A stretch of 64,000 bases of DNA, from contig NZ_JAGINT010000001.1 in the NCBI RefSeq assembly GCF_017876295.1, positions 3,844,001-3,908,000 of the forward strand. The letters are read 5' to 3'. The position numbers were made by a program, and so were the translations under genes. Position 1 is the first letter of the stretch. Each line of letters opens with the position of its first letter. The notes beneath the pieces were generated by a model. It did no database searches and was not told where the DNA came from. It saw only the letters and a list, made by a program, of their open reading frames with translations. The DNA is from Kribbella aluminosa (GTDB lineage: Bacteria > Actinomycetota > Actinomycetes > Propionibacteriales > Kribbellaceae). Shown here one piece after another: positions 1-9,168 of the stretch.

Positions 1-313
1 ACAGCGTCGGGACCAGGTTGAACGCCTGGAACACGAAGCCGATCCGGTCCCGGCGCAGGTGGGTGAGCTGCTTCTCGGGGAGCGTGGTCAGGTCGACGTC
101 GCCGAGCAGCACCTTGCCGTCGGACGGCTTGTCCAGGCCCGCGAGACAGTGCAGGAGGGTGGACTTCCCGGAGCCGGACGGGCCCATGATCGCGGTGAAC
201 CGGCCCTTGCCGAAGTCCGCGCTGACCCCGGCCAATGCATCCACCTGCGTCGAGCCGCCGCCGTACCGCTTCCAGACCTCGATCGCCCGGACTGCCAGAT
301 CGCCCACACTCAT
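1..313 (-). CDS. ABC transporter ATP-binding protein (5' part, runs off the left edge)
   Basis: The first 104 codons are present and the rest lies outside the window. Visible are the Walker A motif GPSGSGKST (about residues 44-52), the phrase LHCLAGLDKPSDG after it, and a Q-loop region FVFQAFNLVPT. This pattern is typical of the MacB/LolD-type ATPases that energise FtsX-like permeases, so a partner permease is expected beyond the edge. The ATG is at 313. Substrate cannot be told. The class is confident; the subfamily is inferred from the Q-loop wording. Confidence 0.9.
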   Translation of the reverse strand, partial: MSVGDLAVRAIEVWKRYGGGSTQVDALAGVSADFGKGRFTAIMGPSGSGKSTLLHCLAGLDKPSDGKVLLGDVDLTTLPEKQLTHLRRDRIGFVFQAFNLVPTL

Positions 314-362
314 GCGACGAACCGTATCCACCCAGGGTTCCTCGCCCGGGCCCAGGCCGGTG

Positions 363-1247
363 TCAGCCGTCGACGGTGATCAGATCGATGCCGGCGGACT
401 CGGCCGCGACCTCCTCGACCGAGCGGGTCGGGAGCGGCGGTGGGGTACCGCCCCAGGCGGGGCAGATCGCCTTGTGGTCGCACCAGTCGCAGAGCGGGCC
501 GGGGCTCGGGCGCCAGTCGCCGGAGTCGAGCGCGCGGGTGATCGCGACCCAGAGCGCGGAGACCTTCCGCTCACAGGCGCGCAGGTCGGCCTCGTCGGGG
601 ACGTAGCGGACGATCTCGCCGTTACCGAGGTACACGAGCTGCAGCATCGCTGGAACCACCCCGCGGAGCTTCCACAGCACGAGCGCGTAGAACTTCATCT
701 GGAAGAGCGCCTTCGCCTCGAAGAACTCCGACGGCGAGCGTCCTGTCTTGTAGTCGACCACCCGGATCTCACCGGTCGGCGCGACGTCCAGCCGGTCGAC
801 GTACCCGCGGAGCACCAGGCCGGAGTCCAGCGCGGTCTCGACGTACAGCTCCCGCTCGGCGGGCTCCAGTGCGTTCGGATCCTCGAGGGTGAAGTACTTG
901 CCGAGCAGTTGGTGCGCCTCGGCGAGCCACTTGGCCAGGTCGTCGCCGCTCGCGTCCTCCGCGAACAGCTCGCCGACCTCCGGCTCCTCCTCGAGCAGCC
1001 GCTGCCACTGCGGCTCGAGCATCTCCGCGGCCTGCTCCAGCGTCCGCTGCCCGCGCGGCAGGTCGAACAACCGCTCCAGCACCGCATGCACGACGGTCCC
1101 GCGGACTGCGGCCGGCGACGGCTTCTCCGGCAACCGGTCGACCACCCGGAACCGGTACTTGAGCGGGCAACTCATGAAGTCCGCGGCCCGGGACGGCGAC
1201 AGGGCACCCCGCGGATGCGGATCGGCTACAGCTGCTGCAACGCTCAT
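363..1247 (-). CDS. RecB-family PD-(D/E)XK exonuclease with Fe-S cysteines
   Basis: Encodes 294 aa related to the nuclease domain of RecB/AddB and to Cas4-like nucleases, probably acting in DNA repair. The active-site strands are GYVDRLDV (about residues 148-155) and VVDYKTG (163-169). Cys27 in FMSCPLKYRF together with the trio in LCDWCDHKAIC (253, 256, 262) fits a 4Fe-4S cluster. The ATG at 1247 was chosen over an upstream in-frame GTG because TAGGGT (1255-1260) lies exactly 7 nt before it, as in other leaderless genes here. It diverges from the site-2 protease gene. A homologue lies beside trmI and mpa in Mycobacterium (Rv2119), so the neighbourhood is conserved. Confidence 0.9.
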   Translation of the reverse strand: MSVAAAVADPHPRGALSPSRAADFMSCPLKYRFRVVDRLPEKPSPAAVRGTVVHAVLERLFDLPRGQRTLEQAAEMLEPQWQRLLEEEPEVGELFAEDASGDDLAKWLAEAHQLLGKYFTLEDPNALEPAERELYVETALDSGLVLRGYVDRLDVAPTGEIRVVDYKTGRSPSEFFEAKALFQMKFYALVLWKLRGVVPAMLQLVYLGNGEIVRYVPDEADLRACERKVSALWVAITRALDSGDWRPSPGPLCDWCDHKAICPAWGGTPPPLPTRSVEEVAAESAGIDLITVDG

Positions 1248-1300
1248 GCCCCAAACCCTAGGCACAACCACCGACACTTCGCGCGCACCCCACCCCGGCC

Positions 1301-1309
1301 TGTGGATAA
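1301..1309 (-). promoter_or_regulatory. Isolated consensus DnaA box
   Basis: TGTGGATAA, the reverse complement of TTATCCACA, lies in the divergent intergenic region between the nuclease and protease genes. It is a perfect nonamer but stands alone, so it may titrate DnaA or influence the two promoters rather than mark an origin. Function is inferred. Confidence 0.4.
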
Positions 1310-1356
1310 CCAGGGCCGTAGCAGCCAGTTACCCCGGGCCAAGTAGCGTTGCCTCG

Positions 1357-2511
1357 ATGGCTGACTCGCGCGACCCCGACAACCCGGCCCCGCCGGCCGG
1401 CCCGACGCCGCCGGGAACGTGGGTGCTCGGTCGTGTCCGCGGGATCCGGCTGACCATGCGGTTCACCTGGCTGCCGGTGGCGATGCTGCTGGCGCTCGGC
1501 TTCGCGACCATCATCGGCCAGCAGTTCCCGTCGCTCGGCGGCTGGCGGTACGTCGCCGCGTTCGCGTTCGTGGTGGCGTTCACGTTCTCGATCCTGGTCC
1601 ACGAGCTGGCGCACGCGCTGATGGCGATGCGGTTCGGGATCGGGGTCACCGAGATCAACCTCGGCTTCTTCGCGGCCGGTACGCACATCGAGGGCGAGCG
1701 GAAGTCGCCGCTCGAGGAGTTCGCGGTCTCGGTCGTCGGACCGGTCGCGTCGCTGCTGGTCGGCGGCGTGGCGTACTTCGGCTCCCGCGCGCTCGACGAG
1801 GGTGTCGGATACGTCGCGCTCTGGGAGCTCGGTATCGCGAACCTGATCGTCGGCGTCACGAACCTGCTGCCCGGCCTGCCCCTGGACGGCGGCTGGGTGC
1901 TGCGCGCGATCGTCTGGAAGATCACCGGGAACATGCACACCGGTACGGTGGCGGCGGCCTGGGCGGGCCGGGGGCTCGCGATCCTGGTGCTGGCCGGCCC
2001 GGTGATCGCCGAGCAGCTCTGGGGCTGGCAGCCGTCGATCATCGACTTCGTGATCGCGCTGCTGATCGGGTTCTTCCTCTGGTCGGGTTCCACCGCGTCG
2101 CTGATGCAGGCGCGGCTGCGGCGCAAGCTGCCCGCCCTCCAGGTCCGGACGCTGGCCCGGCGAGCCGTCGCCGTACATGCCGGTACGCCGCTGTCCGAGG
2201 CCGTCCGGATGGCCGGGGAGGCGCAGGCGGGAGCGGTCGTGGTGATCGACGGCGACGGCAAGCCGCACGCGCTGGTGTCGGAGTCCGCGGTCGCCGCCGT
2301 CGCCCCGAACCAGCGCCCGTGGACCATGGTGAGCGAGGTTTCGAGCCGGATCGGCGCGGGCCACATCATCGGCATCAACGACACCGGCGAGGAGATCCTC
2401 GCCACACTGCGTGAACAACCCGCCTCGGAGTACCTGGTGCTCGACGCCGCCGGCGGCGTGTACGGCGTACTCGCCACGGCGGATGTCGAACGAGCGTTCC
2501 GGGCCCGCTGA
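1357..2511 (+). CDS. Site-2 protease-like M50 metalloprotease with C-terminal CBS domains
   Basis: A 384-aa membrane protein. After a Pro-rich N-terminus come several transmembrane helices, the zinc motif HELAH (residues 82-86) inside a helix, and the second site LPGLPLDGG with the metal-ligand Asp near 177. A pair of CBS-like segments follows from about residue 255 to the end. Family members cleave substrates within the membrane, often anti-sigma factors, and the CBS pair probably senses a nucleotide. The ATG at 1357 is preceded by TAGCGT (1344-1349) and 7 nt, suggesting a leaderless transcript. It sits just upstream of trmI and arc. The substrate is unknown. Confidence 0.92.
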   Translation: MADSRDPDNPAPPAGPTPPGTWVLGRVRGIRLTMRFTWLPVAMLLALGFATIIGQQFPSLGGWRYVAAFAFVVAFTFSILVHELAHALMAMRFGIGVTEINLGFFAAGTHIEGERKSPLEEFAVSVVGPVASLLVGGVAYFGSRALDEGVGYVALWELGIANLIVGVTNLLPGLPLDGGWVLRAIVWKITGNMHTGTVAAAWAGRGLAILVLAGPVIAEQLWGWQPSIIDFVIALLIGFFLWSGSTASLMQARLRRKLPALQVRTLARRAVAVHAGTPLSEAVRMAGEAQAGAVVVIDGDGKPHALVSESAVAAVAPNQRPWTMVSEVSSRIGAGHIIGINDTGEEILATLREQPASEYLVLDAAGGVYGVLATADVERAFRAR

Positions 2512-2551
2512 TTACGGGGTTCCGGTGACCGAAAGTTAAGGTGAGCGCCTT

Positions 2552-3523
2552 ATGGCTGACATGGCTGACTTGCGCGACTTTCCCGACCAGGCGTACTCCG
2601 GCGTCCACCACGGACCGCTGCAGGAGGGCGAGTGGATCACCCTGCAGGACTCGAAGGGCCGCCGGCACTCGGTGAAGCTGGAGCGCGGCAAGATCTTCCA
2701 CACGACCAAGGGCGGGATCGAGCACGACGACCTGATCGACGGCCCGGACGCGGTCACGATCCGGTCCAAGGGCAACGTCGAGTACCTGGCGCTGCGCCCG
2801 CTGATGGCCGACTACTCGGTGTCGATGCCGCGCGGCGCCGCGGTGATCTACCCGAAGGACACCGCGCAGATCGTCACGATGGCCGACATCTTCCCGGGCG
2901 CGAAGGTGGTCGAGGCGGGTGCCGGGTCCGGTGCGCTGACCACCGCGCTGCTGCGTGCGGTCGGGATCCAGGGGCAGGTGATCTCGTTCGAGCGCCGCGA
3001 GGACTTCGCCGAGGTCGCGCGGAAGAACGTGACCGGCTTCTTCGGCGCCGAGCACCCGGCCTGGCGGCTCGAGATCGGGGACCTGGTCGAGAAGCTGAAC
3101 GAGCAGGACGTCGACCGCGTCATCCTCGACATGCTCGCCCCCTGGGAGTGCGTCGACGTCGTTGCTGAGGCACTTTCACCCGGCGGGGTGTTCTGTGCCT
3201 ATGTGGCCACCACGACGCAGCTGAGCCGGGTTGTCGAGACGCTCAGGGCACATGGCGAGTTCACCGAACCGCGCGCCTGGGAGTCGCTCGTGCGAGACTG
3301 GCACGTAGAGGGTCTCGCCGTACGTCCAGGGCACCGGATGCAGGGACACACGGCGTTCCTCGTCACCGCCCGGAGGATGGCGCACGGCGTCCAGGCGCCG
3401 CGGAAGAAGCGCCGTCCGGCACCGGGCGCGTACGGCGACGACTACGCCGGCCCGCGACGCGCGGAGCCGGGTAGCGAAGCATCGGCGGAACAGCCGGTGC
3501 AAACTTCCGGCGACATGCCGTAG
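2552..3523 (+). CDS. trmI: tRNA (adenine-N1)-methyltransferase TrmI
   Basis: A 323-aa Rossmann-fold SAM methyltransferase that makes m1A58 in the T-loop of tRNAs. An N-terminal beta domain precedes the SAM motif EAGAGSGAL (about residues 121-129). The catalytic strand ILDMLAPWE is at about 191-199. The C-terminus has a basic then acidic, low-complexity tail. The ATG at 2552 follows AAGGTGAG with 6 nt spacing; a second ATG lies three codons in. The gene stands just before arc, as in Mycobacterium (Rv2118c near mpa). Confidence 0.95.
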   Translation: MADMADLRDFPDQAYSGVHHGPLQEGEWITLQDSKGRRHSVKLERGKIFHTTKGGIEHDDLIDGPDAVTIRSKGNVEYLALRPLMADYSVSMPRGAAVIYPKDTAQIVTMADIFPGAKVVEAGAGSGALTTALLRAVGIQGQVISFERREDFAEVARKNVTGFFGAEHPAWRLEIGDLVEKLNEQDVDRVILDMLAPWECVDVVAEALSPGGVFCAYVATTTQLSRVVETLRAHGEFTEPRAWESLVRDWHVEGLAVRPGHRMQGHTAFLVTARRMAHGVQAPRKKRRPAPGAYGDDYAGPRRAEPGSEASAEQPVQTSGDMP

Positions 3524-3622
3524 GCAACCTGCTCATCCGCAACCGACACGTGATGGGATTCAGCTTGCCCGTCGAGGTTTTCTGGGTAAGGTCCATAGGG
3601 TCGAGCCCCACATGGTGAGGTG

Positions 3623-5368
3623 ATGATCGTGGCTGGAGACGAGAGTCCTACCGCGGCAGAACTGCGTAACCAGGTCCGGTACCTGGAAGCCGAAGTCGCG
3701 GCGTTGCGACGTCGGCTGCTCGAGCACCCGGCTGACAGCCGGTCGCTCGAGAGCAGGCTGTCCGAAACCCAGGCCTCCTTGGCGAGTGTCACCGCTCAGA
3801 ACGAGCGGCTGGCGGACACGCTGCGGGAGGCGCGAGAGAAGATCATCGCCCTGAAGGAGGAAGTCGACCGGCTGGCGCAACCGCCGTCCGGATTCGGCAC
3901 CTTCCTCGGACGGAACGAAGACGACACGCTCGACGTGTTCACCGGCGGCCGGAAACTCCGGGTCGCGGCGAGCCCGTCGGTGGAGCTGGACGAGCTCCGG
4001 CTCGGCCAGGAACTGATGCTGAACGAGGCGCTCAACGTCGTCGAGGCCTGCGAGTTCGAGGTCGTCGGCGACGTGGTGATGCTGAAGGAGCTGCTCGCCG
4101 ACGGTGAGCGGGCGCTGGTGATCGCGCAGGCAGACGAGGAACGGGTGGTGCGGCTCGCGTCGCCGCTGATGGACGTACCGCTCCGGGCCGGCGACTCGCT
4201 GCTGCTGGAGCCGCGCTCCGGGTATGTCTACGAGAAGATCCCGAAGTCCGAGGTCGAGGAGCTGATCCTCGAAGAGGTCCCGGACATCGACTACACCCAG
4301 ATCGGTGGCCTGTCCGGCCAGATCGAGGCGATCCGGGACGCGGTCGAGCTGCCGTACCTGCACAAGGACCTGTTCCTCGAGCACGAGCTCAAGCCGCCGA
4401 AGGGTGTGCTGCTGTACGGTCCGCCCGGCTGCGGCAAGACGCTGATCGCCAAGGCCGTGGCGAACTCGCTGGCCAAGAAGGTTGCGGAGAAGACCGGCGC
4501 CGCCGGGCAGAAGTCGTTCTTCCTCAACATCAAGGGCCCCGAGCTGCTGAACAAGTACGTCGGCGAGACCGAGCGGCACATCCGCCTGGTCTTCCAGCGC
4601 GCTCGGGAGAAGGCCTCCGAGGGCATGCCGGTGATCGTGTTCTTCGACGAGATGGACTCGCTGTTCCGGACCCGCGGTTCGGGTGTCTCCTCGGACGTCG
4701 AGAACACCATCGTCCCGCAGTTGCTGAGCGAGATCGACGGTGTCGAGGGCCTGGAGAACGTCCTGGTCATCGGCGCGTCCAACCGTGAGGACATGATCGA
4801 CCCGGCGATCCTGCGGCCGGGCCGGCTGGACGTGAAGATCAAGATCGAGCGCCCCGACGCGGAGGCGGCGCGGGACATCTTCTCGAAGTACCTGACCAGC
4901 GGACTGCCGCTGCACGTCGACGACCTCGGCGAGTTCGGTGGCGACCGGCAGGCGTGCGTGGACGGCATGATCCAGCGCACCGTCGAGCGGATGTACACCG
5001 AGGCCGACGAGAACCGGTTCCTCGAGGTCACCTACGCGAACGGTGACAAGGAGGTCCTGTACTTCAAGGACTTCAACTCGGGCGCGATGATCCAGAACAT
5101 CGTCGACCGGGCGAAGAAGATGGCGATCAAGGCGTTCCTGGACGAGAACCAGAAGGGCCTGCGGGTGCAGCACCTGCTGCAGGCCTGCGTGGACGAGTTC
5201 AAGGAGAACGAGGACCTGCCGAACACGACGAACCCGGACGACTGGGCCCGGATCTCCGGCAAGAAGGGCGAGCGGATCGTCTACATCCGGACGCTCATCT
5301 CCGGCAAGCAGGGCACCGAGCCCGGCCGGTCGATCGACACCGCGACCAACACCGGGCAGTACCTGTAA
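3623..5368 (+). CDS. arc: Proteasomal AAA+ ATPase Arc/Mpa
   Basis: A 581-aa hexameric unfoldase that captures pupylated proteins through its N-terminal coiled coil and feeds them to the 20S proteasome. In order: coiled coil (about residues 10-85, [16 protein letters not shown] onwards), two OB folds, Walker A GPPGCGKT near residue 266, Walker B FFDEMD near 340, and the second region of homology ending RPGRLD. The C-terminal GQYL is the docking tail that inserts into PrcA pockets. Start is uncertain: GTG 3620, ATG 3623 and GTG 3629 are all in frame. The SD-like GGTGAGG (3614-3620) is best spaced for GTG 3629. It is separated from dop by about 2 kb of unrelated genes. Confidence 0.97.
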   Translation: MIVAGDESPTAAELRNQVRYLEAEVAALRRRLLEHPADSRSLESRLSETQASLASVTAQNERLADTLREAREKIIALKEEVDRLAQPPSGFGTFLGRNEDDTLDVFTGGRKLRVAASPSVELDELRLGQELMLNEALNVVEACEFEVVGDVVMLKELLADGERALVIAQADEERVVRLASPLMDVPLRAGDSLLLEPRSGYVYEKIPKSEVEELILEEVPDIDYTQIGGLSGQIEAIRDAVELPYLHKDLFLEHELKPPKGVLLYGPPGCGKTLIAKAVANSLAKKVAEKTGAAGQKSFFLNIKGPELLNKYVGETERHIRLVFQRAREKASEGMPVIVFFDEMDSLFRTRGSGVSSDVENTIVPQLLSEIDGVEGLENVLVIGASNREDMIDPAILRPGRLDVKIKIERPDAEAARDIFSKYLTSGLPLHVDDLGEFGGDRQACVDGMIQRTVERMYTEADENRFLEVTYANGDKEVLYFKDFNSGAMIQNIVDRAKKMAIKAFLDENQKGLRVQHLLQACVDEFKENEDLPNTTNPDDWARISGKKGERIVYIRTLISGKQGTEPGRSIDTATNTGQYL

Positions 5369-5384
5369 CACGCCGTACGACCGA

Positions 5385-5415
5385 CCGCCCTCGCACCGTT
5401 TCGGTGCGGGGGCGG
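5385..5415 (+). terminator. Terminator hairpin after arc
   Basis: A 14-bp stem (5385-5398 with 5402-5415) with one G-T wobble and a TTT loop lies 16 nt after the arc stop. There is no long U-tract, as is common in high-GC actinomycetes. It separates arc from the downstream genes. Confidence 0.75.
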
Positions 5416-5475
5416 TGTCGTCGTCCCTGGTGGGGGGTGGAGCTAACCCCCGGTGCGATCGGGGGGTTTCCCCCA

Positions 5476-5504
5476 TTGGAGGACTGCTCCGGCGGTCGTA
5501 GCGT
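5476..5504 (+). promoter_or_regulatory. Promoter of the small membrane protein gene
   Basis: TTGGAG (5476-5481), a 17-nt spacer, then TAGCGT (5499-5504). The -10 ends 6 nt before ATG 5511, which implies a leaderless mRNA beginning at or near the A of the start codon. Confidence 0.6.
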
Positions 5505-5510
5505 GCTGCT

Positions 5511-5861
5511 ATGGCGACGGACGATCTGCGCAAGGACCTGCGGGCAGCGGTGGCGGCGCGGCAGGAGCTCGGCTCGGAGTACGAGGCCGAGATCATCGAC
5601 GGCTTCCTGGACAAGCTGGACCAGCGCGACCTGCACCGCCGTGCGGGACTGCTGCCCGAGCCGGTGCCGGGCCGGCCGGTGGCCAAGGCTCCGAGCCGCG
5701 AGACCGACCCGGGCGGGCTGGCGCTGGCGATCATCTCGATCGTCGCCGCGATCCCGATCACCGCGATCGCCGCCGGCATGATGGGCAAGTTCGGCGTACT
5801 GATCTGCTGGGCCGGCCTGGTCGGCATCAACTACGCCCGTATCCTCGCCCGGAGGCGCTAG
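5511..5861 (+). CDS. Small two-helix membrane protein of unknown function
   Basis: 116 aa. The N-terminal half is charged (MATDDLRKDLRAAVAARQEL) and looks helical and cytoplasmic. Two hydrophobic segments follow (LALAIISIVAAIPITAIAA and GVLICWAGLVGINYARIL), ending in a basic RRR tail. I recognise no enzymatic motif. Small proteins of this layout are common in actinomycetes, with no assigned role. The start is supported by a promoter whose -10 box ends 6 nt upstream. The stop overlaps the stop of a remnant reading frame on the other strand. Codon use resembles the neighbours. Confidence 0.75.
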   Translation: MATDDLRKDLRAAVAARQELGSEYEAEIIDGFLDKLDQRDLHRRAGLLPEPVPGRPVAKAPSRETDPGGLALAIISIVAAIPITAIAAGMMGKFGVLICWAGLVGINYARILARRR

Positions 5862-6007
5862 CCGAGCTGCTTGCCCTGGGCGCCGAAGGCGCGGACCTCC
5901 GTCGTCAGGTTCTGCCCAGCGGTGAACGCCCGGACCTCCGTGTAGGCGATCCCCACAGCTCCTGGTCGCTCGCTGATCCTCCCGTAGCCGTCGACGGCTC
6001 CGTATCG
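5858..6007 (-). pseudogene. Probable 3' remnant of a lost gene
   Basis: A 49-codon open stretch with protein-like composition ends in TAG at 5858. It has no good start codon and is closed upstream by an in-frame TGA at 6008-6010. The end of the translation contains TEVRAFTAGQNL followed by a near-repeat TEVRAFGAQGKQLG. It reads like the C-terminus of a longer protein that decayed, but I do not recognise the family. It could also be chance, given the high GC. Confidence 0.3.
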
Positions 6008-6063
6008 TCAGTCGGGATGAGCTTCACATCAGCTAGTGATCGGACGCGGGCCGGATGGTCGCA

Positions 6064-6804
6064 TCAGAGCTGGCTCCGGATCTCGCGCAGCCCGCTCGCG
6101 ACCTCGTCGGCCAGGTGGAGCCGGAGGCCGCGGTGGACGCCGTACCAGGGGGATAGGCGGGCCCAGTCCTTGGAGCGCTCGACCAGATCCGGGGCAGGCC
6201 GGTAGGTCTCGAGGACGCCTGCGCGCACTGCTTCCGGCGCGCCGTTGAGCGGCCAGCAGAGGTCCAGCGCGGGGTCGCCGATGACAGCGTCGGTCCAGTC
6301 GATGATGCCGGTGATCCGGCCGTCGGCCGTGAGGATGTGCTCCGGTCCGAAGTCGCAGTGGATCAAGGAGGTCCGGACCTCTGCGACGCGGTCGAGCAGC
6401 TGCGCGGCCCGGTCGTGGACCTCGGCCGGGAGCAGCGGCACGATCTGCGACCGGAACTCCGCCAGCTCGGCCGTCTTCGCGGCTGTGGCGGTCGCTGCGT
6501 CGAGTGCGCCGTACGCCACGGCCTCCACCGGGTCGACGCCGTGCAAAGCCTTCAGGAAGGCGCCCAGCGCCCGTCCTATTTCCACGTCCCCGTCCGCCAG
6601 CGGTTCACCGGGAAGCGTCAGATGCCGTACACCGTCTGCTGTCCGCTCGGGTACCGGTACCGGAAGGGGCAACTGCGGGCCGAGCCAGGGGAGAAGCGTG
6701 ACCTCGGCGAGCAACCGGGGCCGGACCTCCGGGCGACGCGGCGCGCGATGGATCCACGGGCCGTCGATCCAGGCGCGGCTGTCCCACCCTTCGAGGATCG
6801 TCAT
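6064..6804 (-). CDS. Aminoglycoside phosphotransferase-like kinase (APH fold)
   Basis: 246 aa. The catalytic loop reads HCDFGPEHIL and the metal-binding segment reads IIDWTDAVIGDPALDL; both are the hallmarks of the APH/choline-kinase superfamily. The substrate cannot be predicted; many such chromosomal genes phosphorylate small metabolites rather than antibiotics. The ATG at 6804 overlaps the stop of the upstream Nudix gene (ATGA), so the two are probably translationally coupled. An upstream extension of the open frame lacks coding character. The gene lies between arc and dop, pointing away from both. Confidence 0.85.
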   Translation of the reverse strand: MTILEGWDSRAWIDGPWIHRAPRRPEVRPRLLAEVTLLPWLGPQLPLPVPVPERTADGVRHLTLPGEPLADGDVEIGRALGAFLKALHGVDPVEAVAYGALDAATATAAKTAELAEFRSQIVPLLPAEVHDRAAQLLDRVAEVRTSLIHCDFGPEHILTADGRITGIIDWTDAVIGDPALDLCWPLNGAPEAVRAGVLETYRPAPDLVERSKDWARLSPWYGVHRGLRLHLADEVASGLREIRSQL

Positions 6805-7307
6805 ACCAGGCTCCGGACGTACGCACCCAGCAGCCCGACGCTGTCCGGCATGAACGCCCACTCGTCGAACTTGGTCACCAGCTCGGCCGGCGACATCCAC
6901 GCGCCCCACGCGACCTCCTCCGGCTGATGCCGCACCGGACCGTCCCAGACGCAGGTGTACAGGTACGCGTGGTACCGCGTGTTCTCGTCCGCGTAGTCGC
7001 CCTCCGGCAGCCGCTTCAGCTCCACGCCCGCGATCCCGAGCTCCTCCTCGAGCTCCCGTACGACGGCATCGAACGGGTCCTCGCCCGCCGCCACCACGCC
7101 GCCCGCGGCGAAGTCGTAGCGGCTCGGGTAGACGTCCTTGGTCGGCGTCCGCCGGTGCACGTAGATGTCACCGGCCGGATTTCGGACGAGTACGCCGGTC
7201 GCCGAGTGCCGCAGGTTGTCGCGACGCATGACGGACCGCGGCGCCGCCCCGATCACCTGGTTGCCGTCGTCCAGCAGCGCCACCAGTTCGTCCGTCGAGC
7301 CGTTCAT
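6801..7307 (-). CDS. Nudix hydrolase, YfcD/IPP-isomerase-like
   Basis: 168 aa. The Nudix box is complete: [18 protein letters not shown] followed by EEELGI. Upstream, [20 protein letters not shown] resembles the YfcD/isopentenyl-diphosphate isomerase-like subgroup. Members hydrolyse nucleoside diphosphates linked to another moiety; the substrate here is unknown. Start at ATG 7307, since the longer frame has a Cys-rich non-family N-terminus. It is divergently transcribed from dop with 73 bp between them and coupled to the kinase gene downstream. Confidence 0.88.
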   Translation of the reverse strand: MNGSTDELVALLDDGNQVIGAAPRSVMRRDNLRHSATGVLVRNPAGDIYVHRRTPTKDVYPSRYDFAAGGVVAAGEDPFDAVVRELEEELGIAGVELKRLPEGDYADENTRYHAYLYTCVWDGPVRHQPEEVAWGAWMSPAELVTKFDEWAFMPDSVGLLGAYVRSLV

Positions 7308-7380
7308 CCGGGCAGTCTCACACGTAACCCTGTGGACACAGCAAACACTTTCGTCGCCGGTACCGCGTAGGCTCAAGTCC

Positions 7381-8901
7381 ATGAGTGTTCGGCGGATCAT
7401 GGGTACCGAGACCGAGTTCGGGATCTCGGTGCCGGGCCAGCCCGGGGCGAACCCGATGCTGACCTCGAGCCAGGTGGTGAACGGCTACGCCCAGACGCAG
7501 CCGCTCGCGCGCAAGACCCGGTGGGACTTCGACGAGGAGCACCCACTACGGGACGCGCGCGGCTTCGACCTCAGCCGGGAGGTGGCGGACTCCAGCCAGC
7601 TCACCGACGAGGAGACCGGCCTGGCGAACGTGATCCTCACCAACGGCGCCCGGCTGTACGTCGACCACGCCCACCCGGAGTACTCGGCGCCCGAGACGAC
7701 GAACCCGCGGGACGCGGTGGTCTGGGACAAGGCCGGCGAGCTGGTGATCATGGAGGGCGCGCGGCAGGCCCGGCTGATCCCCGGTGCGCCGCAGCTGAAC
7801 CTCTACAAGAACAACGTCGACAACAAGGGCGCGTCGTACGGTGCCCACGAGAACTACCTGATGCGCCGGTCCACGCCGTTCGCGTCGATCGTCCGTCACC
7901 TGACGCCGTTCTTCGTGAGCCGTCAGGTGGTCACCGGCGCCGGCCGGGTCGGGATCGGCCAGGACGGCGCCACGCACGGTTTCCAGATCAGCCAGCGCGC
8001 GGACTACTTCGAGGTCGAGGTCGGGCTGGAGACCACGCTGAAGCGGCCGATCATCAACACCCGCGACGAGCCGCACGCGAACCCGGACCGCTACCGCCGC
8101 CTGCACGTCATCATCGGCGACGCGAACCTGTCCGAGATCTCGTCGTACCTGAAGGTCGGCACCACGTCGCTGGTGCTGGCGATGATCGAGGACGGCTGGC
8201 TGACCGACGACCTCGGCGTCGACCGCCCGGTGACCGCCCTGCACGAGGTCAGCCACGACCCGACCTGCACGCACCTCCTGACCCTGAAGGACGGCCGCAA
8301 GATCACCGCCGTCCAGCTGCAGACGGAGTACCTGGAGCAGGCGCGGAAGTACGTCGAGGACAAGTACGGCGACGACGCCGACCGGCAGACCAAGGACGTG
8401 CTGCACCGCTGGGAGCAGCTCCTCGACCAGTTGGCGCTGGACCCGATGAAGTTGTCGGACCAGCTCGACTGGGTGGCGAAGTACAAGCTGCTCCAGTCGT
8501 ACCGCGACCGCGACGGGCTGGACTGGGACGACCCGAAGCTGCACCTGGTCGACCTGCAGTACGCCGACCTGCGCCCGGACAAGGGGCTCTATTACAAGTT
8601 GGTGAAGTCCGGGCGGATGCAGCGGATCGTCACCGACGAGGAGATCCGGATGGCGGTCGCGCACCCGCCGACCGACACCCGGGCGTACTTCCGCGGCCGC
8701 TGCATGCAGCAGTACGCGCCGCAGGTCGCGGCCGCCTCCTGGGACTCGGTGATCTTCGATCTGCCGGGCAAGGAATCGCTGCAGCGGATCCCGACGCTGG
8801 ACCCGCTGCGCGGTACCAAGGCGCATGTCGGAGCACTTCTTGACCAATGCGACACCGCCAGTGACCTGGTTCGCACCATTACTGGGGGTGCGGCCGGGTA
8901 G
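7381..8901 (+). CDS. dop: Depupylase/deamidase of Pup, Dop
   Basis: 506 aa of the carboxylate-amine ligase-like Dop/PafA family. The N-terminus [11 protein letters not shown] holds the nucleotide/Mg-binding glutamates. [13 protein letters not shown] contains Asp95, matching the catalytic Asp of mycobacterial Dop. The [17 protein letters not shown] segment corresponds to the Dop-specific loop, which separates it from PafA. Dop removes Pup from substrates and deamidates Pup-GGQ; here Pup already ends in GGE, so depupylation is probably its main job. TAGGCT (7368-7373) ends 7 nt before ATG 7381, suggesting a leaderless start. pup follows 57 bp downstream. Confidence 0.97.
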   Translation: MSVRRIMGTETEFGISVPGQPGANPMLTSSQVVNGYAQTQPLARKTRWDFDEEHPLRDARGFDLSREVADSSQLTDEETGLANVILTNGARLYVDHAHPEYSAPETTNPRDAVVWDKAGELVIMEGARQARLIPGAPQLNLYKNNVDNKGASYGAHENYLMRRSTPFASIVRHLTPFFVSRQVVTGAGRVGIGQDGATHGFQISQRADYFEVEVGLETTLKRPIINTRDEPHANPDRYRRLHVIIGDANLSEISSYLKVGTTSLVLAMIEDGWLTDDLGVDRPVTALHEVSHDPTCTHLLTLKDGRKITAVQLQTEYLEQARKYVEDKYGDDADRQTKDVLHRWEQLLDQLALDPMKLSDQLDWVAKYKLLQSYRDRDGLDWDDPKLHLVDLQYADLRPDKGLYYKLVKSGRMQRIVTDEEIRMAVAHPPTDTRAYFRGRCMQQYAPQVAAASWDSVIFDLPGKESLQRIPTLDPLRGTKAHVGALLDQCDTASDLVRTITGGAAG

Positions 8902-8958
8902 GGTCGCTAGTGAAGGTCGATTTGGGCGGCCTTCCCAGCGGTTCTAGGAGGTGGCCAG

Positions 8959-9168
8959 ATGGCGAAGGACGGCGGTCAGCAGCACAAGCAGCCGAAGCGT
9001 TCGTCGACCGAGGAAGAGGTCGAGCAGGTCGAGGCGTCCGAGGACGTCCAGGAGCGGAAAGAACGGCTCGACGAGGACGTCGACTCGATCCTGGACGAGA
9101 TCGACGAGGTTCTCGAGGAGAACGCCGAGGAGTTCGTCCGCGGATTCGTGCAAAAGGGTGGGGAGTGA
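8959..9168 (+). CDS. pup: Prokaryotic ubiquitin-like protein Pup
   Basis: 69 aa, very acidic and mostly disordered, with the helical stretch [19 protein letters not shown] that binds Arc/Mpa and the C-terminus FVQKGGE. Pup is attached through its terminal Glu side chain to substrate lysines by PafA. The last residue is already Glu (codon GAG before TGA), so no Dop deamidation is needed. A strong SD, AGGAGGTGG, lies 4 nt before the ATG. The stop overlaps the GTG start of prcB, so the two are coupled. Confidence 0.97.
   Translation: MAKDGGQQHKQPKRSSTEEEVEQVEASEDVQERKERLDEDVDSILDEIDEVLEENAEEFVRGFVQKGGE

Noticed and set aside
1301..1309. Chromosomal origin region
   Set aside because: Single DnaA boxes without clusters, AT-rich segment, dnaA or dnaN.
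3560..5830. A 756-codon minus-strand frame opposite arc
   Set aside because: Shadow of the arc gene; no recognisable motif.
6064..6804. Acquired aminoglycoside-resistance gene
   Set aside because: Only the general APH fold is visible. The gene is chromosomal in codon use, coupled to a Nudix gene, with no mobile elements nearby.
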